From Polytrichum commune (taxonomy: Eukaryota; Streptophyta; Polytrichopsida; Polytrichales; Polytrichaceae), in the NCBI GenBank assembly GCA_950295325.1, contig OX485806.1:11966001-12030000 (forward strand): a DNA stretch of 64,000 bases, written 5' to 3'. Under the pieces are notes generated by a model that saw only the letters and a program-made list of their open reading frames with translations, did not search any database and had not been told where the DNA came from. The translations under genes and the position numbers were made by a program. Positions 56,190-64,000 of the stretch are shown piece after piece. Every line of letters begins with the position of its first letter. Position 1 is the first letter of the stretch.

Positions 56190-56580
56190 GGGGTTGTTTA
56201 CACCATGGACCGTGAAGTCCTCGCAAAGCTCTGTAAAATATGTGATTGGTTGTTGAACTCGTCTCAGGACCACTTCAATTTACACCAAGGAAAAAAGGTG
56301 GGAGTGATCATGGAGTTCGAGGTCCCCCAAAAACATATTTCAAGGCCTACATCATCCACTGACATGGTCCAACAGGTTTTGCGGTGGGAGAGGCAAAAGA
56401 GGTGCTCTAGTAAAAAAAGGCAAGGGCCCATAGCAACAAAAAAATGTTATTATAATAATTAGTCAATGATTTTTTATTTTTTTTTTGGGAGAAGAGAAAC
56501 TAAAGACAAGAGTATGGTCAAACTTGAATTTTTCACGAAACTGCCCTTTTTGGGCATATATATTTTAAAAATGGTGAATT
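56190..56580. repeat. Dispersed repeat C, copy 2
   Basis: Uninterrupted counterpart of 44100-44400 plus 45300-45370. The 85-codon open frame across it (56205-56462) is not kept in the other copy, so it is not called as a gene. Confidence 0.6.
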
Positions 56581-56799
56581 TAAATTATGTAAAAGTCATG
56601 AACGGAAATGTAGAAGTATTGAAGTAGCCATGTCACGTTGTGGTTACTCCTCAGGGCTATCCCAGTCAAGCATGGAACCTAAAAAATATCATGCAAGCTA
56701 GTTGGGTGTTTTGTTTCCTTCTGTATATGCAAATTTAAGGAGCCATTGTATGAAGTTCATGAGGAGTTCACTTCAACGATGGTCTTAAAAGTGAAGATT

Positions 56800-57005
56800 C
56801 TAATTTTCATTAAATGGTCATATAGTTCCTTTTGATTATGTTGACTATTGAGCATAGAATGATTATCATAATTTGAGCACGCAATGTAATGTCTTTTAAA
56901 CACATATGTTTTTGTATGTATTCTTGGAGCCATGCTAAATCCACATACCACTTAAATATAGTTGTCCGACTAAGATAAGTAACTGAATAAGGCACGTCTA
57001 CCTTA
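56800..57005 (+). repeat. Dispersed repeat A, copy
   Basis: Shares GATTATCATAATTTGAGCAC, AACACATATGTTTTT and ATAAGTAACTGAATAAGGC with the other copies. Minus-strand frames here resemble those at 37.0 and 59.8 kb. Confidence 0.65.
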
Positions 57006-57516
57006 ATGAACTGATGAATAATTCCTCACATAACATAACATGCATGCATAGAAAGTAGGACTCAATTATGGGTATCCTGACATCTTAGAGTAGGACTCAC
57101 AAGGAGGAAGATGTATCCAATAGTGAGAATCTATATTAACCCTTAGAAGCCAAGGTGGACACTTTAAAGAAAAAAGCAATCACCTCTAGCCTCCGCCCAA
57201 CAATACTAGTGTACACGCACACTTTGCAATCTTTTGATTTTGAGCACATGGATGACTCAAAATTTGTGTGAACAATCCTAACTTTACAAAACTTCCAATT
57301 GTACAGTTAGATCTACAATGGCATATACCTCAAATTAATAAAGAGAAACCAAAAGATCAAAACACGTAACCGGTTGGACTCGGAAACTCTAGGATATTTG
57401 CCGATTATGCCAAAAATCCTCCATGGACCTGATGTGAATTGTCATTCTACCCATTCATCTGTTTTTTTAAGTAAGGGATCTTCACCTTGCAATGTTGGAT
57501 TCCCTCAATGACACTA

Positions 57517-58080
57517 CACTAAATATGATATTTAGTGTCACGAATTGTTGTGCTCAACACTAATTGTAAACCACGGTTTAGTGCCACCAACACTAAATGT
57601 CAACCCAATATTATTTATCATTCCTTGTAATTTTTGGGGGAATTACAGAGTTACAGTTACTGTCACTTACCAAGTGGATTTTTCATCCAAAATTTAATCA
57701 TCCACAACAATATTTCATCACAAGTTGCTGACAAGAGAAGGTAGGGTTTCGTCCAATGGATGAACTCATCCATCTTCCATGACATTATTTGTTCGCTTAC
57801 TCATAAGAAGTGTCATCTGATCCGAGATGATCCTAAACAACTGGATGATGGTGGAAAGATACCCAAATCTCAAGGAAGAGGTTGGCAGTCCGAATCCCGA
57901 CTGTGAAATCTCCTCTCTACTTGACGAAAAACTTGCCAGGCATGTCAACTGCTTCATGTGCTTTGACGTTGGCATGTCGGCCTTCTGTCTCTAAAAATTT
58001 TAAAAATAAAAATAAAAATAAAAAAGTGTCATCCGAAAAGTTACCATAGTGAGATAAAATACCATATGACCCTAAATAGT
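57517..58080. mobile_element. MITE with palindromic end, copy 2, right end eroded
   Basis: It starts CACTAAATATGATATTTAGT after a TA and follows the copy at 22611 closely to the end (CATATGAC + CCTAAATAGT), where the right terminus is lost. A 203-bp SINE interrupts it at 57821-58023. Confidence 0.8.
57821..58023 (+). mobile_element. SINE, tRNA-related head, copy 2 (inside a MITE)
   Basis: The head (about 110 bp) matches the SINE at 17641, including the B-box-like GGCAGTCCGAATCCCGAC. The tail differs and ends in (AAAAT)n. It is flanked by 13-bp direct repeats, AAGTGTCATCTGA (57808-57820) and AAGTGTCATCCGA (58024-58036); the uninterrupted MITE copy at 22611 has this site once, which proves the insertion. 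Confidence 0.88.
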
Positions 58081-59328
58081 TGTCCACTTTGTTTATGCCA
58101 ATCCATGGCTATTTACTATACCTATTACCAAGCCTTCCTTGGATTTTGTGCATCTTCTTCTCAAATGCGGGTCAAGGATTGAAGCTACTCATTTATCACC
58201 CAATTTTTTTAAAAATAAGTAATTAACAATTGCCATTATAACTATAGTTAACTAGATTTTTTTCAATATATTTTAGGGAGTAACTATAGTTAACTAGATA
58301 TATATATATATATATAAACATAGTTAACATCCACATTAAATAAATTGGACCAAAAATAGCAAGAACAAGTAACGTCCAAGTGTGAACGCAAAGTGGTTAG
58401 GAAATTTCCTCTTGAAACAGAGAAGTCAATGCATAGTATGTGTCCTACCAACAGAGCCCACATAAAGGCAAGCCTTCAAAATAAATCCCAAAATAGTAAA
58501 TCATTACTACATCATTTATGGTGCTCACTGTCACATGCATAATGGCATCGCTTACCCTATTTCGAGGCATATGTTGCGTTACACTAATGTTAGGTTATTG
58601 CCATTAATGTGCTTCATAGTATCTCCCTCCCATCAAGACTGCAATGTGGTATTAACATTGAGGATTAAGCGGTTCACAATACTTGTACATGGTTTAGGGG
58701 TTAGCCAACACAAGCAGAATTGTTTTTGAGATCGGTTGATCATTGATATCCAAATGGTTATGCACCAAGCAAAGGAATGCCATTGAAACCAGTAAAATTG
58801 TCATGACTTCTTCACCCCCCTAGTACCCAGTTTGAAAGAGATCCATAAAACCTTGGCGATTTGCTGCACTGATATTACTTACACAAGGGCAAAGCACATG
58901 TTTTTGCTTCTGCTACCTTGACATTTGACAAGGCGACAGTGCTCAAGAATCTGGGACCTATTTGATGCTTTCAGAGAAGATCAAAAATTTACCCCCCATG
59001 CAAACTTCTGTCAATGATTACATTTGTGCACTAGTCAGAAGTCACTCAAACTAAGTCGCCGCTGCATTGATTGTCAAACCCTCATCGTTTGAGTGAATAT
59101 GAAAGCTTCAACTGTGCCGCTGTGATTCTCATAGCCGATGAACATCCTCCTCTCAAGCTGGATGTATGTATAACCTCAAGCTTTCAAAATAAGTAACGCT
59201 CAAGTCAGCACGCACTAGTTGGCCTGCTCAGAAAACTTGTAAGAGCATCGAACTTAACATCAACCATGATTGTCAATGGCTCTCGGAGGCAGGGTCCATG
59301 AGTTTTTGAGAAAATGCTTGACTGGTTT
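58081..59328. other. Stretch downstream of PWP2
   Basis: Holds TAACTATAGTTAACT palindromes and a (TA)n run near 58250-58315. The final few hundred bases are presumably the 3' end and downstream flank of PWP2. No other gene is recognised. Confidence 0.4.
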
Positions 59329-61792
59329 TTAAGGTGTAACCGGTGCAAGTGATGTTGGTGATGGAGCTGTCGATATGTATTGCAACATGTACAAATTGGA
59401 GGAGCATAATTCAGAAAGATCCTCGTGGATTGTTATAAGACTTTTCTGCAGAGTCCGCAATGAAGGTAACATCTCAGCTTGACGTCCCTCCATGGTTTTC
59501 CCATGTATAACAACAACTTCCTGCATGCATAAATCACCCCCATTAGTGAATACAGACTTGAACCCATTATTAAATACATCACTTTGGATTGCACTGATCT
59601 CTACTGCACTTGCTGTAAGGTAAGTGGGTCTTAAAGGAACTTTCCTCTCTGCACCCACTCCTCATAGGATATTAATAACGCAACGAGTGCGAGATGTTTA
59701 GCAAATCCAAATCTTGCCGAGTCACTTTCCTCATAATTTTCAGTCCTCATAATCCTATTCATTGTCAAAGTGAAGATTCTCTTAATTAATGACTGATCAT
59801 ATATGCCCCCCCATTTATGTTGACTATTACGTCTAAAATGGTTCACAAAATTTGAGTGCACAGTCCAATCACTTTTCAACACATGTCTTTTTGGTGAGTT
59901 CTTAGATTCACACCCAACCATACACCATTCAAATATAGGTGTCTTTATGATCAGAAATCGAATTAGGTACATCTACCTTATATTGTACTTCAACATCATG
60001 CAATAAAACCTTGTCACATTCCCCAAAATGTCTCTGCTCAATGTTTAATCAGGACACAAGAGGCATGGGATAGGAAAATGGATCTGCACCTGACACCATA
60101 ACAGCAGAAACTCAAGGTGAATGGATCTCTCCAAGTAGTCTGCCAAAACATTGCACAGAGTGGCCAAATAATTGACTGGAACAGCAGCGACAACAGCTGT
60201 AATTTCAGAGGGATTCACCGCCTCCACACACTTCTTGATGAGCTTGGGTTCGTTAAGGCGAAGAGCAAGAATGAGTGCCCGGGATGTGAGCTTTTCTGCA
60301 AGTGCATTATTTATAGTCTGCAGCAAGAACCAGCATTTGAGTCAAGTCAGAGTCATACATGACAATCTCTTGCTCATGGTACAGAATTAATCATACTTGT
60401 GCCAAATCTCAAGCTACCATGAATTTGGAAACTACCAAAGTGTAAGTAATGTAATGAACGAACCTCAGGTGTGACATCAATGGCGATGTCTGCTGGATCA
60501 AAAATGAGATTGTCATCCATGGAATAGATAAGCAGGCCTTCGGTTGTAGCAGCTGCAAAAGTCCTCCCTGTTGCACAAAGCTGTAGTGCTTTAGTACGTG
60601 CAATAGGTCGCCCAAAGTTTGCCTGTGTTCCTGGCAATTTATGTCCCAACTGTTTATATGATTGTTTCATGCTGTCATCATCACTGTCATAGTCATCAAT
60701 CAAATCCAACGGTCCATCACTAGTCATGTTCTTTGAGTTCAAAAAATCCAAAACTCCGTCCAAAGCTTTATTGTTTGTAATTTGGATTCTTCTAAGCAGT
60801 ACCTGCACAACATCCATATACATTTGTGAGTGAATGACATGACATGACATGACATGACAATGATGAAAATAACGAGGTGGCTCAACAGTTTGAGTGAACG
60901 ACTAACACATGAACACTTCAAATATGCAAATGACTTGACAAAACAGAACCATCTGCATCATTTGAATACATACACTACAAATTGATTACAAAAGTATGCA
61001 CCCTTTCATGAGCAGCATCAAACTCCCACATACACTATTCTGACTTTCTAGAGATGAACCAAAAATAAGAGTAGACATGAAACTGTGAAGAAGGCAACTC
61101 AACCTGTTCAGCTACATCATACATGCAGATATATTTGCTGGAGCCTCCAGCTAGGATAAAGGAACCATCAGCAGAATAACTCAAACTGCTAAACGACTTT
61201 CCTGCACTAGAGTTGGCGGCTGTCCTCCGGTCACCCATAAGGCGTCCACCTGTGATGTCCCGCCTGCCATCAATACTGGCAGATTCAATTGCCTCAATAG
61301 GGTCCCAGAAATGGATGTGTCCATCAAGTGTACTGCAAGCGATTTGTTTACCATCTGGACGGTAAACAACTGTAAGCACATCATGGGTGTGAGTTAGGGT
61401 CTCAACATTGCCCTTTCCTTCAAATACATCCCAAAGCTTGACGGTCTTGTCCCATGATGATGAAGCAAGCATTTCCTGGTACAAGCAACGGAATGTGTAT
61501 GAATATGCAGGCTAGATACTCAGGTTCAGATTATATATTAATGAATTTCAGAATCATAGTCTTTCAGAACCCCACAAAATTCTGCACCTGCTTAGAAAAT
61601 ACTGTCCTTTGAATCAGATTATACCTTCTATCATCAGGTACCATTAGTTAGGACAATGATTACTAGTCTGTCTTCATCAGACTCTAACCACAGGTAAGGC
61701 AGACTGGTCCTGGCATTTTTCCAACCAAGTAGATCTTAGAAGCTTTGTGTGGCATCGTCTCAATGTACATACAAAGAAGAGCAGAGGGGAAA

Positions 61793-61842
<50 letters not shown>

Positions 61843-64000
61843 TAACATGGGAAAATAAGCATACTTACAGAGACAGGGGAGAAAGACAATCCATGAACTG
61901 GTCCTTCATGTCCACTTAGAACATCCAGCAGCCTTCCTGTTTTAACCGACCAAACATAGATCTGGCCACAAACTCAAATTAGTCAAAAATCTGTCCACCA
62001 TGAAGCTTAAATTTGCAACCCTACAACTTACCAAGCCAGAAATGATACTTTGACACTCAATGTCTGCATTATAGGTCTTCAGAAAATTCTAATTGATGCA
62101 TCAGCAATGCTGTCCAACTTCTCACTACAACAGGGAGTAAATGATCAAGATAATAACCCAATCCAATTTGCCTTTGTCATTTGACTGAAGCATTAGATCC
62201 TCACACCACATAACCCCACAGACTTGGGGAAGATGTTGAAGTAGGCCCTCAAAGGGAAACTTCAATTGTACCTGAAAACCATCAAGACTTCCAGCACAGA
62301 GGATTTCGCCACTCTGATCTGCTGCGAGTGAAACAAATTGTGCCGGCTTTGGTGTGGTGAACGTCCTGAAATTCCGGTACCGCACCAGATCATATGCCCT
62401 TACAGTTCCATCCAGGGAAGCACTGACCACCACATGATTTGTAGGAAGGAAGAGGACAGCTGTGATGGAGTTTGTGTGCTCAGTGAACGTCACATAGCAT
62501 GAACCAGATGCAACATTCCAAAGCTGTATACAAAAAAACCTGTTCACTGTCAGAGGAGGCCAAGTTGCTTGAAATGACACTGCACAATAGCTGACATAAC
62601 TTCAATAGCCTACCACATCAGTAGAGTGTACAACCCCAACCCTGTTTTAAACCCCAGCCTTAGGATAAGAAAGTATGAGCCCACTACATGAGGGTATGTA
62701 AGACACACACGATGATGCAATGTTTTTAAGGAGATGGTTGCTACATTGGACTTCCTTTCTGAATGTACAATTGACAAGAATAGACAAGAATAGATCCAAT
62801 ATCATCAAGCTGAATGTATGTGAATCCTGTGGTGCACTGACACACCAAGAGACAGTGACCATGTGTGCTCTGGCAAGGGCTTTAGGATATGAAAGGATGA
62901 GCATACTAGAAGAGGGTATAAGACATACACAACATGGACTGACGTTAACCCTAAAAGGAAGTGGGATGTGTGTCTATATGGGACACATGACGACTTCTAC
63001 GAACCTGAACAAACAATGAAATATTACTTTATGCGGTCTATTGTATTGGATCAATTTTTAGCACTACCTCTTCAAAAGCGGAAGTGAAAACAAAGTCATG
63101 CGTGATAACGGTGATTAGATATACAGGGTATGTATTTAAGTCTAGGTCATTTATACGAGATCAAATGCCCTAATATTCCATTAAACATATATGAATGATC
63201 CAATTGGAATTATGCATATGATGAATGGGTTTGTTTCATACAGGGTAGATATTTATATGTTTGGCTGAAAATATCCTTAATTTAAACTTAAACCCCTCCG
63301 TACGACATCTCCAGGCCCAGACTGGGCCTCTCGGAAGTTTAAAGGTTAAGGAGATGGTGGAAGAATCAAAATGCAGCATGTAAAAACTTGAGAAGTCTGA
63401 AGTAGAGGATTAGGGTTTTGGGTCCAAACCTTGAGCTTACTGTCATCTGCACCACTAGCCAGGTACTGCGAATCAGGTGAGAAGGCCAGAGTGTTGACAT
63501 CGAAGAAGTGACCCTGCTGCTTAAGAATCTGTGTCTCAGTCCGCCACTCCCACACGAGCAACTGCCCCAAACTTTTACAGCCCATTCCAATCCAGTTTCC
63601 CGCACCATTGAAAGCCACTGTTGTAATCTGCTTGCTGGAAATGGAGAGAATATGATGGCAAGTGAACTCCGGAAGCTGGTAAATCCCAAACACTCCGGTG
63701 GCGAATCCTGCTACTAAAAAGCTTAAACCTTGGTGGTAATCACAGGATGTCAATTTAGCATGTTGCATGAAGAAATTCTTCTTAGTTACCTCCCATTTCC
63801 CGGTTGTAAGGTTAACCCCACCCTGTTTCTCACCAGCCCCATCCTTAGCCATGTAGCTCCATTCAAAGATGGCTCCATCTCTCGAAACGGTATAAAGGCC
63901 AACATCTCCCCCCAATACCATCGGCTTTGAGAAGTAAACCCCCTGCAAAACATCTCTGTGCCCTGTAAGAGTCACAGGCAGCCTCTCTTCAAGCCTGTTG
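59329..64000 (-). CDS. PWP2: PWP2 (UTP1), WD40 protein of the small-subunit processome; 5' part outside the window
   Basis: Seven exons: 64000-63430 (open at the window edge), 62523-62272, 61961-61869, 61475-61104, 60802-60464, 60317-60090 and 59520-59329. Borders are GT..AG and frames join to 681 residues, ending at TAA 59331-59329. Family proteins are roughly 850-900 aa, so about 190 N-terminal residues are missing. WD40 blades are clear: LPVTLTGHRD, SGADDSKLKLWN, SASLDGTVRAYDL, AGSLDGFQIYVW, ASSSWDKTVKLWDV, CSTLDGHIHFWDP and AGGSSKYICMYDV. An acidic patch (DLIDDYDSDDDS) follows. The C terminus is an Utp12-type domain (NEPKLIKKCVEAVNP … LLLWCQEVVVIHG … LPSLRTLQKSL … CSSNLYMLQYI). Known role: UTP-B subunit needed for early pre-18S rRNA cleavage in the nucleolus. 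No break or missing motif is seen. Confidence 0.95.
59685..59995 (+). repeat. Dispersed repeat A, copy inside the last PWP2 intron
   Basis: It occupies about half of intron 6 (59521-60089) and matches 36860-37200 from TTTAGCAAATCCAAATC to ACATCTACCTTA. The flanking exons are intact, so the insertion is tolerated. Confidence 0.65.
61798..61843. repeat. (TG)n(TA)n(CA)n palindromic microsatellite in a PWP2 intron
   Basis: TG repeats, TA repeats and CA repeats follow each other, so the whole 46-bp tract is its own reverse complement and can form a hairpin. Confidence 0.95.

Noticed and set aside
56205-56462. 85-codon open frame in repeat C
   Set aside because: The matching sequence at 44.1 kb does not keep the frame.

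Overview
The window looks like nuclear DNA of a land plant. It has spliced genes with GT..AG introns, a plastid fibrillin gene with a transit-peptide-like first exon, an NDR-type AGC kinase and the ribosome-biogenesis protein PWP2. The space between genes is wide, AT-rich and full of repeats: solo LTRs, MITEs, SINEs, a LINE relict, satellites and microsatellites. A nearly intact Tc1-type DD34E transposase and a methyltransferase-like gene family would be unusual in a flowering plant. That hints at a seed-free plant or gymnosperm, but the species cannot be fixed from this sequence.

Layout. 1-7 kb: a duplicated divergent gene pair. One arm (minus) is an unrecognised protein. The other arm (plus) starts with a basic, nuclear-looking exon and probably belonged to a beta-class amino-methyltransferase-like gene whose body lies at 3.4-5.7 kb. 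An LTR retroelement sits in between, and both arms are decaying. 8-22 kb: no intact gene; a TA-flanked inverted-repeat element, a solo LTR with a 17-copy minisatellite, a tRNA-type SINE, a LINE relict and microsatellites. 22.6-24.7 kb: a palindromic-ended MITE, then a complete 1,581-bp Tc1 element with TA duplications and a transposase broken by one homopolymer frameshift. 25.6-33.3 kb: an intact NDR kinase gene (minus, 13 exons, 600 aa). 34-48 kb: gene-poor, with a Harbinger-like inverted-repeat element, a fold-back element, SINE and MITE copies and several low-copy dispersed repeats. 48.7-53.6 kb: a fibrillin/PAP gene (plus, 8 exons, 321 aa). 54.5-56 kb: a possible F-box-type fragment and a 117-bp satellite. 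57.5-58 kb: a MITE split by a SINE. 59.3-64 kb: PWP2 (minus), whose first exons lie beyond the window.

The three intact genes have unrelated housekeeping roles: kinase signalling, plastid lipid bodies or thylakoids, and the small-subunit processome. They show no sign of being functionally linked. All exon models were built by hand from reading frames, splice dinucleotides and remembered family motifs. No alignment or database search was run.
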